A DNA stretch of 13,810 bases from Prevotellaceae bacterium (GTDB lineage Bacteria > Bacteroidota > Bacteroidia > Bacteroidales > UBA932), in contig JAITKY010000087.1 of the NCBI GenBank assembly GCA_031278135.1, positions 1-13,810 on the forward strand, read 5' to 3'. Positions 7,607 through 13,810 of this stretch are shown one piece after another. Positions within the stretch are counted from its first letter, which is position 1. Every line of letters starts with the position of its first letter. The notes beneath the pieces were generated by a model, which saw only the letters and a list, made by a program, of their open reading frames with translations, had not been told where the DNA came from and did no database searches. The translations under genes and the position numbers were made by a program.

Positions 7607-8698
7607 ATGTTTTTGATACGATTTTTTACTGTGGCGACGCTGTCGATATGTCTTGTTTCGTGTATTTCGTGCAGGAACAATACGGAAACGCGTATTCGAA
7701 AAGGCAAGACTGTTGAAAAAAAACTCTTTGTTCTCTCAAATCCCCAAAACGGAGCAACTCTGAAATCGGGAAACGGAGGTGTCTCTCTCTCTTTAGACAT
7801 TAAGAGCCTTACCGATTCTGTGAAAATGGATTCGTGTATCCTTAATATCGACGGTAAATATCACTCAACGTATCACGTTTTGCCTCACGAAGTTTCGTTT
7901 GCTTCGATAAAAATGGGCGTCAGACGGATGTCTTTGCTGGTCTATTCGGCGAATAATGTCGTGGAAACCATACTGTTCAATCTGAAAATAGTTCCCACAT
8001 CGCCGCCAAAACAGTACAAATATAAAGTCGTAAACGAATTTCCTCACGACAATAACGCTTATACTCAGGGGCTTTTTTATAGTGACGGTTTTTTGTATGA
8101 AGGGACAGGACAGGAAGGACATTCTTCGTTGAGAAAGGTGGAACTCGAAACCGGAAAAGTCGTGCAGCAAAAATTGCTGGACAACAAATATTTCGGCGAA
8201 GGAATATGTCTGCATGATGGAAAAATCTATCAGTTGACATGGGAAAACCGTGAGGGTTTTATCTATGATTATCACGATTTTACGCAGACAGGCAAATTCA
8301 ACTACAATACGGAAGGTTGGGGAATCACCGGCGACGGAACAAACTTGTGGATGAGCGACGGAACATCGAACATCTACAAACTTAATCCTGATAACATGAA
8401 TGTTACAGGACAAATCGAAGTCTTCACCAATCAGGGAGCGGAACAGTACGTCAATGAGTTGGAATACATCAATGGCGAAATATGGGCGAACGTCTATACA
8501 AAGGATTATATTTTGATTATCAATCCCGAAACAGGGGAAGCGAGTGGTAAAATCGATCTCCCCTATCTCCTGCCAAAGGAACTCCGTAAACAAAATACTG
8601 ATGTCCTCAACGGAATTGCTTTCGATAAAGAACGGAACAGAATCTTCGTTACGGGTAAAAATTGGCCTAAATTGTTTGAATTGAGAATCGAGAATTGA
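7607..8698 (+). CDS. Glutamine cyclotransferase, predicted lipoprotein
   Basis: Plant/bacterial-type glutaminyl-peptide cyclotransferase: family members turn an N-terminal glutamine into pyroglutamate. The open frame reaches back to a TTG at 7556, but that extension runs through the terminator, so I chose the ATG at 7607 (363 residues). This start gives a lipoprotein signal peptide with lipobox LVSC at 16–19 and lipidation at Cys19, so the enzyme should be anchored in the envelope. An N-terminal beta-rich, Ig-like part (about 30–125) is followed by a beta-propeller from about 135 to the end. Propeller hallmarks are AYTQGLFYSDGFLYEGTGQEG (Glu165 in EGTG), SSLRKVELETGKV, YQLTW, EGWGIT at 236–241, NLWMSDGTSNIYKL and LEYINGEIWANVY. 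Its stop directly abuts the rsmI ATG, so the two genes share a transcript. No promoter fits between the terminator and the ATG; transcription may rely on read-through or on a promoter I could not recognise. Confidence 0.9.
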   Translation: MFLIRFFTVATLSICLVSCISCRNNTETRIRKGKTVEKKLFVLSNPQNGATLKSGNGGVSLSLDIKSLTDSVKMDSCILNIDGKYHSTYHVLPHEVSFASIKMGVRRMSLLVYSANNVVETILFNLKIVPTSPPKQYKYKVVNEFPHDNNAYTQGLFYSDGFLYEGTGQEGHSSLRKVELETGKVVQQKLLDNKYFGEGICLHDGKIYQLTWENREGFIYDYHDFTQTGKFNYNTEGWGITGDGTNLWMSDGTSNIYKLNPDNMNVTGQIEVFTNQGAEQYVNELEYINGEIWANVYTKDYILIINPETGEASGKIDLPYLLPKELRKQNTDVLNGIAFDKERNRIFVTGKNWPKLFELRIEN

Positions 8699-9385
8699 AT
8701 GAAACTGTATGTAGTACCCACACCGATAGGCAATTTGGACGATATGACATTTCGTGCAGTGAAAGTGCTGCGCGAGGTGGATATTATTCTTGCAGAAGAT
8801 ACTCGAAAAACGCTTATCCTTCTGAAACACTACTCTATACAGGGGCATCTCGAATCATATCACAAATTTAACGAACACAAAATCACAGAACGAATAGTCG
8901 AACGTATTTCGGAAGGAAAAACGATTGCTTTAGTATCGGACGCGGGTACTCCGGGTATTTCCGATCCGGGTTTTTTGCTGGTGCGCAAATGTGTTGAAAA
9001 AGACATCGAAGTGGAATGTTTGCCGGGTGCGACTGCCTTAATTCCTGCAATCGTCGATTCAGGATTGCCTTGCGACAGATTTTGTTTTGAGGGATTTCTT
9101 CCTCAAAAAAAAGGACGACAGAAAAAACTCACTCAATTAATTGACGAAGAACGGACTATGATTTTCTACGAGTCGCCGTACAGAACACTGAAATGTCTGG
9201 AACAGTTCGCCACCGTTTTCGGTAACGACCGTAAAGTCAGCGTGTCGAGAGAGTTATCGAAAATACACGAGGAGACGGTCAAAGGAACGCTGTCGGAAGT
9301 GATTGCGCATTTCAAAACGACCGAACCGAAAGGCGAAATAGTTATAGTCCTCGAAGGAGGTAAAAGAACGATGAACGATATATAA
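8699..9385 (+). CDS. rsmI: 16S rRNA (cytidine-1402-2'-O)-methyltransferase
   Basis: SAM-dependent enzyme that 2'-O-methylates C1402 in the 16S rRNA decoding centre. The 228 residues match the tetrapyrrole-methylase fold: VPTPIGNLDD (6–15), the AEDTRKT motif (32–38) typical of RsmI, SDAGTPGISDPG (80–91), PGATA (109–113), and ESPYR (around 160), followed by SRELSKIHEE and GEIVIVLEG. E. coli RsmI has about 286 residues; this protein lacks the extra C-terminal domain, a form common in Bacteroidota (family knowledge). The ATG at 8699 starts on the base after the previous gene's stop, so translational coupling is likely. Two in-frame stops (TAA, TAG) close the gene, 5 bp before the glycosyltransferase start. 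An A8 run (9105–9112) lies inside; the frame continues intact. Confidence 0.95.
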   Translation: MKLYVVPTPIGNLDDMTFRAVKVLREVDIILAEDTRKTLILLKHYSIQGHLESYHKFNEHKITERIVERISEGKTIALVSDAGTPGISDPGFLLVRKCVEKDIEVECLPGATALIPAIVDSGLPCDRFCFEGFLPQKKGRQKKLTQLIDEERTMIFYESPYRTLKCLEQFATVFGNDRKVSVSRELSKIHEETVKGTLSEVIAHFKTTEPKGEIVIVLEGGKRTMNDI

Positions 9386-9390
9386 TAGAT

Positions 9391-10452
9391 ATGGACAGTA
9401 AGACTAAAATAGCAGTGGTTATTCTGAACTGGAACGGCAGACATTTTCTAGAAAAGTTTCTTTCGAAAGTGTTCGACAGTATTTCTTCATCCGGTATATC
9501 CGACACAAAACTTGTCGTTGCCGATAATGCTTCCACCGACGATTCCGTTGAATGGACAAAAACCAACTGTCCTTACGCAAAACTGATTTTGCTGGATAAA
9601 AATTACGGATTTGCCGACGGGTACAATAAATCGCTGGCACAGATTGACGCCGAATACTATGTCCTGCTTAACTCCGATGTTGAAGTCAACAAGAACTGGT
9701 TGCCTCCATTGGTTAACTACATGGACAACAATCCCGATGTCGCCGCTTGCGCTCCCAAACTCCGGTCGTTCAACAATCCTGCATTTTTCGAGTACGCCGG
9801 CGCCGCTGGCGGTTTTATCGACAAATACGGATATATCTTTTGCCGTGGTCGCATACTTGATTTTATCGAAGAGGATAAAGGCCAATACGACAGTGTAATG
9901 AATGTGTTTTGGGCGACAGGAGCGGCGTTGATGATTCGTTCCGAACTGTTTCGCAAAGCGGGAGGCTTAGATGGATCGTTTTTTGCTCACATGGAAGAAA
10001 TCGATTTGTGCTGGCGACTGCAACTGATGGGTTATAAGGTCGCTAACGTGCCGGAATCGGTAGTGTATCATGTCGGAGGCGGCGCTTTGCCAAATAATTC
10101 TCCTCAAAAACTCTATCTCAACTATCGCAACAATCTGATGATGATGGCTAAAAACCTGTCGAAAAACCGGTGGCTCATCATCTTCGTCCGGTTATTGATG
10201 GATGGCGCTTCGGCGATGATATATCTTGCATCGGGAAAACTGTTATATTTCAATGCGGTGATAATGGCTCACTGGGCATTTTTCAAAAGGATTCCTTTGT
10301 GCTGCAGGAAACGGAAAATGTTCAAACATCTTATTGTGAAAAAGGCAGATACAGGAATCTATAACGGAAGTATCGTGTATAAATATTTCAAGTCGGGAAA
10401 GAAAATCACATTTCCTCAATTGAAGATTTATCCACGAAATAACATGAAATAA
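9391..10452 (+). CDS. Family 2 glycosyltransferase
   Basis: Inverting GT-A glycosyltransferase of family GT2, 353 residues. Visible motifs: the N-terminal Rossmann-like start VVILNWNG; ADNASTDDS (44–52), which binds the nucleotide sugar; NSDVEV at 94–99, the DxD-type metal site; and MEEIDLCWR at 201–209, carrying the likely catalytic acidic residues. Together they resemble the rhamnosyltransferase-like GT2 branch, but donor and acceptor cannot be told from sequence. A hydrophobic stretch near 270–305 (IFVRLLMDGASAMIYLASG and AVIMAHWAFF) suggests membrane association. The cytoplasmic enzyme probably acts in surface polysaccharide or glycolipid synthesis. It follows rsmI by 5 bp and is probably co-transcribed, yet no other sugar genes are nearby. 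The last six or so codons and the stop lie inside the 10-bp-period repeat at 10434–10500, so the C-terminal tail may have been altered by that repeat. Confidence 0.9.
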   Translation: MDSKTKIAVVILNWNGRHFLEKFLSKVFDSISSSGISDTKLVVADNASTDDSVEWTKTNCPYAKLILLDKNYGFADGYNKSLAQIDAEYYVLLNSDVEVNKNWLPPLVNYMDNNPDVAACAPKLRSFNNPAFFEYAGAAGGFIDKYGYIFCRGRILDFIEEDKGQYDSVMNVFWATGAALMIRSELFRKAGGLDGSFFAHMEEIDLCWRLQLMGYKVANVPESVVYHVGGGALPNNSPQKLYLNYRNNLMMMAKNLSKNRWLIIFVRLLMDGASAMIYLASGKLLYFNAVIMAHWAFFKRIPLCCRKRKMFKHLIVKKADTGIYNGSIVYKYFKSGKKITFPQLKIYPRNNMK

Positions 10453-10500
10453 CACGAATTACAATTTGCGTGAATCTCTGAAAATCTGCGTTATCTGCGA
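10434..10500. repeat. Short 10-bp-period intergenic repeat
   Basis: ACGAAATAAC, ATGAAATAAC and ACGAATTAC follow each other with a 10-bp period (10434–10462). They are followed by TTGCGTGAATC and then two TCTGCG copies 10 bp apart (AATCTGCGTTATCTGCGAAC). From memory, similar 'cacgaat … atctgcg' strings recur in intergenic DNA of various Bacteroidota, so this may be one copy of a dispersed short repeat. The period is seen; dispersal is inferred. The repeat overlaps the glycosyltransferase 3' end. Confidence 0.5.
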
Positions 10501-10512
10501 ACTAAAATCCGG

Positions 10513-10541
10513 TGCGGCGAAAAAGGCGTTTATTCGCCGCA
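10513..10541. promoter_or_regulatory. Palindrome upstream of fic, possible operator
   Basis: TGCGGCGAA (10513–10521) and TTCGCCGCA (10533–10541) are perfect 9-bp inverted repeats around an 11-bp centre. The half-site centres are about 20 bp apart, roughly two helical turns. They end 21 bp before the fic -7 box and cover the -33 region. The right arm can also pair partly with TGCGG at 10547–10551. No T run follows on the plus strand, so it is not a plus-strand terminator. A binding site for a dimeric regulator, perhaps the winged helix of Fic itself, is inference. Confidence 0.4.
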
Positions 10542-10562
10542 AATTATGCGGAAAATAATGCG

Positions 10563-10570
10563 TACCTTTG
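10563..10570 (+). promoter_or_regulatory. -7 box of the fic gene
   Basis: TACCTTTG is a full TAnnTTTG match and identical to the -7 box of the second skp promoter. No TTTG is found 19–21 bp upstream, where the palindrome lies. Transcription would start near 10577, so the in-frame TTG at 10568 lies inside the promoter and cannot be the start codon of this transcript. Confidence 0.55.
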
Positions 10571-10588
10571 CAGCAAAATTTGGATGAT

Positions 10589-11698
10589 ATGGCTATGTAT
10601 ATTTATCAACAGCAAAATTGGACAAATTTCATCTGGAACGAGTGTGAAATATCTGTTCTTTTGGCGCAAGTCCGTCATTTACAGGGGCGTGTTTTGGGAA
10701 AAATGAGCGCTTTGGGTTTTGCTTTGCAAAAAGAATCTACGCTCGCCACGCTTACACTTGACGTGCTGAAATCGTCTGAAATTGAGGGTGAAAAACTCAA
10801 TCGAGCAGCAGTACGTTCTTCTATTGCCCGCCGTTTGGGAATCGAAATTGCAGGCACAGTTTATGCCGACAGAAACACGGAAGGCGTTGTCGAAATGATG
10901 CTCGACGCCACTCAAAACTTTTCGCAGCCGCTTACGGAAGACCGGCTGTTTGGCTGGCATTCTGCGCTTTTCCCATCGGGACGTAGTGGAATGTACAAAA
11001 TTGAAACCGGCTATTATCGCACAGGCGAAATGCAGGTTGTTTCGGGTGCATCGGGTAACGAAAAAGTGCATTATGAAGCGCCAAAACCCGAAATTATCCC
11101 AGCCGAAATGAATTTATTTTTGGAATGGTTAAATACTGAAACCAAGCAAGATACAGTTATAAAGGCAGCGATTGCGCATTTGTGGTTTGTAACTTTGCAC
11201 CCGTTCGACGACGGCAATGGACGCATAGCACGGGCGATTACCGATATGTTACTTGCCCGTAGCGATGAAAGTTCTCAGCGATTTTACAGTATGTCCGCCC
11301 AAATTCAAAAAGAGCGAAAAAAATATTATGCCACACTCGAAAAAACACAGCATAGCAGCAATGATATAACCTTGTGGCTCAACTGGTTTTTGACCTGTCT
11401 GAATCGCGCGTTGCTTGCAACTGAACAGACTTTGCAAAACGTACTGTACAAGGCGAATTTTTGGAATAAATATGCAAAAATTTCGTTTAACGACCGGCAA
11501 AAATTAATGCTCAACAAATTGCTGGACAGTGATTTTCGCGGAAAACTGCAATCGTCCAAATGGGCGAAAATGGCAAAATGTTCGTCGGATACTGCCCTGC
11601 GCGATATTAGAGATTTGATGGAAAAAGACGTTTTACAGCAGAAATCAGCAGGTAGAAATACAAATTATGAATTGAAAAATGATTTTTTTACAGACTAA
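10589..11698 (+). CDS. Fic-family AMP-transferase with N-terminal inhibitory helix
   Basis: Fic proteins usually transfer AMP from ATP to hydroxyl side chains of target proteins. From the ATG at 10589 the product has 369 residues; the next in-frame ATG (10595) is also possible. The frame extends to TTG 10568, but that overlaps the -7 box. The N-terminus (YIYQQQNWTNFIWN, then LQGRVLGKM) resembles DUF4172, which often precedes Fic. An inhibitory motif of the (S/T)xxxE(G/N) type is present as SSEIEG (Ser62, Glu66, Gly67), so this is a self-inhibited Fic with the brake on its own N-terminal side. The core motif HPFDDGNGRIAR at 204–215 is complete, with His204, Asp208, Asn210 and Arg212, so the enzyme should be active. 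The C-terminus (about 295–369) resembles a winged helix, suggesting DNA binding or autoregulation. No separate antitoxin gene is adjacent. The target is unknown. The flanking repeat and palindrome suggest an accessory insertion between rsmI–glycosyltransferase and dnaN. Confidence 0.92.
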   Translation: MAMYIYQQQNWTNFIWNECEISVLLAQVRHLQGRVLGKMSALGFALQKESTLATLTLDVLKSSEIEGEKLNRAAVRSSIARRLGIEIAGTVYADRNTEGVVEMMLDATQNFSQPLTEDRLFGWHSALFPSGRSGMYKIETGYYRTGEMQVVSGASGNEKVHYEAPKPEIIPAEMNLFLEWLNTETKQDTVIKAAIAHLWFVTLHPFDDGNGRIARAITDMLLARSDESSQRFYSMSAQIQKERKKYYATLEKTQHSSNDITLWLNWFLTCLNRALLATEQTLQNVLYKANFWNKYAKISFNDRQKLMLNKLLDSDFRGKLQSSKWAKMAKCSSDTALRDIRDLMEKDVLQQKSAGRNTNYELKNDFFTD

Positions 11699-11732
11699 TA
11701 ATCTGCACTTTACAAAATTTATTAATATTTTT

Positions 11733-11763
11733 TTTGCAGTAATTCAAATTTGTTGTAATTTTG
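11733..11763 (+). promoter_or_regulatory. Canonical Bacteroidota promoter of dnaN
   Basis: TTTG at 11733–11736, a spacer of exactly 19 bp, and TAATTTTG at 11756–11763 match TTTG-N19-TAnnTTTG. Transcription should start near 11770, about 20 nt before the dnaN ATG. dnaN is therefore expressed independently of fic. The T run just upstream (11728–11735) could also help end the fic transcript, though no strong stem is seen there. Confidence 0.75.
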
Positions 11764-11790
11764 CGGGGATATTTTTAAAATAATAAAGAA

Positions 11791-12918
11791 ATGAAATTCG
11801 TAGTATCTAGTTCAGAATTATTGTCTTCGTTACAATCTATCAATAAGGTCATAGGTAGTAGCAATAAAAGTATGTTACCTATACTGGATAATTTTTTATT
11901 CAGTTTGCATAATAATACGCTGTTAATGACCGCATCAGATTTGGAGACAACACTATTGGTAAGTTTACCGATAAGCGCCGTCGAAAGGGAAGGAGAAGTC
12001 GCAATACCAGCGAAATATTTGATCGACACTCTCAAAGAGTTTCCAGAACAGCCGCTTACTTTTATCGTAGATCCCGACACTCTGATGGCAGAAATCAGTT
12101 GGTCGTCGGGAAAATCGCATCTTCCGTGCGCTGCCGCCGAAGAATACCCGCAAATGCCAACAGTCGAGAATGATTACAACACCATAACAATCAGCTCGAA
12201 CCAACTGTTAGAAGGAATATCCAAAACGATATTTGCGACCGCCGACGACGAACTGCGTCCCACAATGAACGGTATATATTTCGATATCAAAACCGACAAT
12301 ATAACCTTCGTGGCTTCGGATGCTCACAAATTGGCTCGGTATAAGTTGTTGAATACAACTGCCGAAAATGATTGTTCGTTTATATTACCAAAAAAACCTG
12401 CAACTTACATCAAAAGTTTGTTAAAGGAAGAATTTCCGGTGATATTGAAATTCAACGACAAACATGCCATATTTACATCGTCGCGTTTCAATATGACTTG
12501 CCGTCTTATTGAAGGAGTGTTTCCGGCGTATAACAGCGTGATTCCCACTAACAACCCGAAGAAAATCGGTGCCGACAGAGTCGAACTTATGACCGCTGTA
12601 CGTCGTGTTTCGGTGTTCTCGAATCAGGCAAGCAACCTCGTCAAACTGAAAATAGCAGGTAACGAGATAGATATCTCGGCTCAAGACCTCGACTTTTCGA
12701 CTTCTGCAAACGAAAAGGTAAATTGCAGATACGAGGGCGAAGATATCGAAATCGGCTTCAAATCAGTATTTTTGATTGATATATTATCGAATCTTTCTTC
12801 TACGGAAATCAGTATCGAACTGTCCGACCCGGGCAGAGCCGGATTGTTCATTCCTGTCAAAGAAGAAGATGCCGAAGATGATTTACTTATGTTATTGATG
12901 CCTATTGTCATAGGGTAA
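11791..12918 (+). CDS. dnaN: DNA polymerase III beta sliding clamp
   Basis: Ring-forming processivity clamp that tethers the replicative polymerase and many repair factors to DNA. The 375 residues fit the usual ~366–380. The protein shows the three repeated clamp domains, about 1–120, 121–250 and 251–375. Family signatures include the start MKFVVSSSELLSSLQSINKVIG; LDNFLFSLHNNTLLMTASDLETTL; the inter-domain TIFATADDELRPTMNGIYFD; the VASDAHKLARYK segment; the GVFPAYNSVIP block; and the C-terminal LLMLLMPIVIG, which helps form the partner-binding pocket. The ATG at 11791 is preceded by A-rich AATAAAGAA, and the promoter sits 27 bp upstream. A GC-rich stem-loop follows its stop. Neither dnaA nor another replication gene is visible nearby. 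It appears to be a single-gene unit. Confidence 0.97.
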   Translation: MKFVVSSSELLSSLQSINKVIGSSNKSMLPILDNFLFSLHNNTLLMTASDLETTLLVSLPISAVEREGEVAIPAKYLIDTLKEFPEQPLTFIVDPDTLMAEISWSSGKSHLPCAAAEEYPQMPTVENDYNTITISSNQLLEGISKTIFATADDELRPTMNGIYFDIKTDNITFVASDAHKLARYKLLNTTAENDCSFILPKKPATYIKSLLKEEFPVILKFNDKHAIFTSSRFNMTCRLIEGVFPAYNSVIPTNNPKKIGADRVELMTAVRRVSVFSNQASNLVKLKIAGNEIDISAQDLDFSTSANEKVNCRYEGEDIEIGFKSVFLIDILSNLSSTEISIELSDPGRAGLFIPVKEEDAEDDLLMLLMPIVIG

Positions 12919-12950
12919 TGCGTTTTTATTGTTATTTGGAACTTTGTTAT

Positions 12951-12984
12951 GTCGGGATAATGTTAATTATCCCGACTAATTTTA
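12951..12984 (+). terminator. Stem-loop terminator after dnaN
   Basis: GTCGGGATAA (12951–12960) and TTATCCCGAC (12967–12976) form a perfect 10-bp stem; one more T-A pair inside leaves a GTTA loop. TAATTTTA follows. The U tract is interrupted, so termination is probable, not certain. It lies 32 bp after the dnaN stop and separates dnaN from the next gene. Confidence 0.65.
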
Positions 12985-13061
12985 CAAAAAAAATATCAAT
13001 GAAACGCCCTCCCATACGGAAAAAAATTGTGAGTTGAAATATATTAAAAAAAATTAATATC

Positions 13062-13523
13062 ATGAAAAAGTTTTTGACATTTGTATTATTGATGTTTACG
13101 GTTTTTGCCGGATTTGCAAAAGATGGCGAAATAACGGTGGATTCGTTGAACAAACGGCTCGAAGGCAAGTCGTTTGTGTTTGTTGCACAATCGGCGATGC
13201 CCTTAAAAGGAAAGTTTATTTCTTTATCTCCGTCATTCGATGTTAAAGTTTCGGGAGATACTGTTACAGCATATTTGCCTTACTACGGCGAAGTGCATAG
13301 CGCTACTTTTCCGAGCGAAGAAGGTGGAATTAACTTTAAGAGCATTCGCCACAAATACAAAGTGCAACAGAAAAAAAACGGATGGAATGTCTCGATTAAA
13401 CCCGAAGACATTGGACGCAGCATTGAACTGAATTTCGACATTTCGAAATCGGGAAATGTCATGCTAAGGGTAACCGACCAGCGAAAAGATCCTATAACGT
13501 TTAAAGGATTTCTGGAATTGTAA
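13062..13523 (+). CDS. Secreted DUF4251 protein of unknown function
   Basis: A 153-residue protein with a signal peptide ending near Ala19 (FAGFA, then Lys20), so it is exported, probably to the periplasm. The rest matches what I know of DUF4251, a Bacteroidota family of small secreted beta-rich proteins: a KSFVFVAQSAMPLKGK strand, a VSGDTVTAYLPYYGEV core (LPYYG at 72–76), a GINFKS segment, a GWNVSIKP strand and a closing DPITFKGFLEL. No catalytic motif is seen and no function is known to me. There is no Cys after the signal, so it is not a lipoprotein. It lies 143 bp after dnaN, beyond the stem-loop. A 7-bp A/T palindrome (13041–13047 with 13054–13060) sits directly before the ATG. I found no TAnnTTTG promoter for it. 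Its 3' end converges on a minus-strand gene. Confidence 0.8.
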   Translation: MKKFLTFVLLMFTVFAGFAKDGEITVDSLNKRLEGKSFVFVAQSAMPLKGKFISLSPSFDVKVSGDTVTAYLPYYGEVHSATFPSEEGGINFKSIRHKYKVQQKKNGWNVSIKPEDIGRSIELNFDISKSGNVMLRVTDQRKDPITFKGFLEL

Positions 13524-13531
13524 AAATATGG

Positions 13532-13547
13532 TATGTAAAAACATACT
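13532..13547. other. Small hairpin after the DUF4251 gene
   Basis: GTATGT (13532–13537) and ACATAC (13542–13547) form a 6-bp stem with an AAAA loop, 8 bp after the stop codon. It lacks a following T run, so it is at best a weak 3'-end stabiliser. Confidence 0.2.
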
Positions 13548-13570
13548 TAGAAAAGGTGTACCTCCCGCAG

Positions 13571-13682
13571 AGAGGACACTTAATTAACTGTATGCTTCGG
13601 CTTACGAAGGAGCTAACAGTCAAAAAGTCCAGCAGCGACGACACTTTATTTACTAATTAAGTGTCGTCGCTGCATGTCCTTA
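13571..13682. repeat. Composite inverted-repeat element between convergent genes
   Basis: The dominant part is a perfect 15-bp inverted repeat, GCAGCGACGACACTT (13632–13646) with its complement at 13659–13673, around a 12-nt loop. Outside it, AGGACA (13573–13578) pairs with TGTCCT (13675–13680). Inside lie ACTGT/ACAGT (13587–13591 with 13616–13620) and CTTCG/CGAAG (13595–13599 with 13605–13609). GACACTTAATTA (13575–13586) is also an exact complement of 13654–13665, so two mutually exclusive folds exist. On the minus strand the 15-bp stem is followed after five bases by TTTTT, so it may end the permease transcript. A remnant of a small mobile element is another possibility. No coding frame is seen here. 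Confidence 0.6.
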
Positions 13683-13700
13683 AAATCGTAAATAAATATC

Positions 13701-13810
13701 TCAAAGTTCCTTTATCGAATCAATCGGATTAGCGTTAGCGGCGATACGGCTTTGCCAGAACACCGTCGCCAGCGACACAAGGAAACAAAACATTCCGGCA
13801 GCGACGAAAA
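13701..13810 (-). CDS. ABC transporter permease, FtsX/MacB-like, C-terminal end only
   Basis: The last 35 codons and the stop (TGA, complement of 13701–13703) of a minus-strand gene that continues beyond the window's right edge. The visible residues form a hydrophobic helix (FVAAGMFCFLVSLATVFW) followed by QSRIAANANPIDSIKEL. A final transmembrane helix ending in W(Q)S, then an A–NP–(V/I)–(D/E)–S(L/I) tail, is the typical C-terminus of FtsX-type permeases (MacB-like export or lipoprotein-release ABC systems), which are abundant in Bacteroidota. The 5' part, ATPase partner and substrate cannot be seen. It converges on the DUF4251 gene. Confidence 0.7.
   Translation of the reverse strand, partial: FVAAGMFCFLVSLATVFWQSRIAANANPIDSIKEL

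Noticed and set aside
7865..8848. Long open frame of 327 codons on the minus strand opposite the glutamine cyclotransferase and rsmI start
   Set aside because: Its product is an erratic mix of Phe, Ile, Cys and Arg with no recognisable domain, and it runs antisense to two genes with clear family motifs. It is a shadow of their codon use.
9105..9112. A8 run in rsmI as a programmed frameshift site
   Set aside because: The frame is intact on both sides with the full family length for this phylum; A8 runs also occur elsewhere in the window, for example at the uvrC end and in the DUF4251 gene.
10512..10706. Plus-strand open frame of 64 codons across the fic promoter and start
   Set aside because: It covers the palindrome and the -7 box and overlaps fic in another frame; the product has no recognisable features.
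13041..13060. A/T palindrome just before the DUF4251 start
   Set aside because: Seven A/T pairs around an A6 loop are expected by chance in such AT-rich leaders; not listed as a regulatory site.
13632..13807. A 10-base string GCAGCGACGA occurring both in the hairpin and at the window's right end
   Set aside because: The second copy lies in coding sequence of the permease; one shared 10-mer is not enough to argue for an attachment site or repeat.

Overview
The window reads as a chromosomal segment from a member of the phylum Bacteroidota, probably order Bacteroidales. Three things point there. The gene order uppS–bamA–skp–skp is typical of the group. Several genes carry the group's own promoter type, TTTG then about 19 bp then TAnnTTTG, including two exact matches before the second skp and before dnaN. 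The proteins also include Bacteroidota-type families (DUF4251, short RsmI, NdpA-type nucleoid protein). Ribosome binding sites are mostly A-rich and not Shine-Dalgarno-like. The DNA is fairly AT-rich throughout.

Layout, left to right. (1) 57–2955: uvrC (nucleotide excision repair nuclease) and a nucleoid-associated protein gene, each behind its own AT-rich leader. (2) 3076–7527: an envelope biogenesis block. uppS makes the undecaprenyl lipid carrier, bamA inserts outer-membrane proteins, and two paralogous Skp/OmpH periplasmic chaperones follow. A strong intrinsic terminator at 7559–7591 closes the block. (3) 7607–10452: a tightly packed run of a lipoprotein glutamine cyclotransferase, rsmI (16S rRNA 2'-O-methyltransferase) and a family 2 glycosyltransferase, with 0–5 bp gaps. 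(4) 10434–11698: a short 10-bp-period repeat, a palindrome, and a self-inhibited Fic AMP-transferase with a C-terminal winged helix. This looks like the most accessory piece of the window. (5) 11733–12984: dnaN (sliding clamp) with a canonical promoter and a stem-loop after its stop. (6) 13062–13810: a secreted DUF4251 protein, then a 177-bp convergent intergenic region with a large composite inverted repeat, then the 3' end of an ABC-transporter permease gene on the minus strand.

Most of the window is ordinary housekeeping sequence, and I see no clear undescribed multi-gene system. The places most worth a second look are the structured repeat at 13571–13682, the fic locus with its flanking repeat and palindrome, and the Tyr-rich loop and G7 tract in bamA. 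No tRNA, rRNA, CRISPR array or transposase gene was seen. No gene-free stretch exceeds 300 bp.
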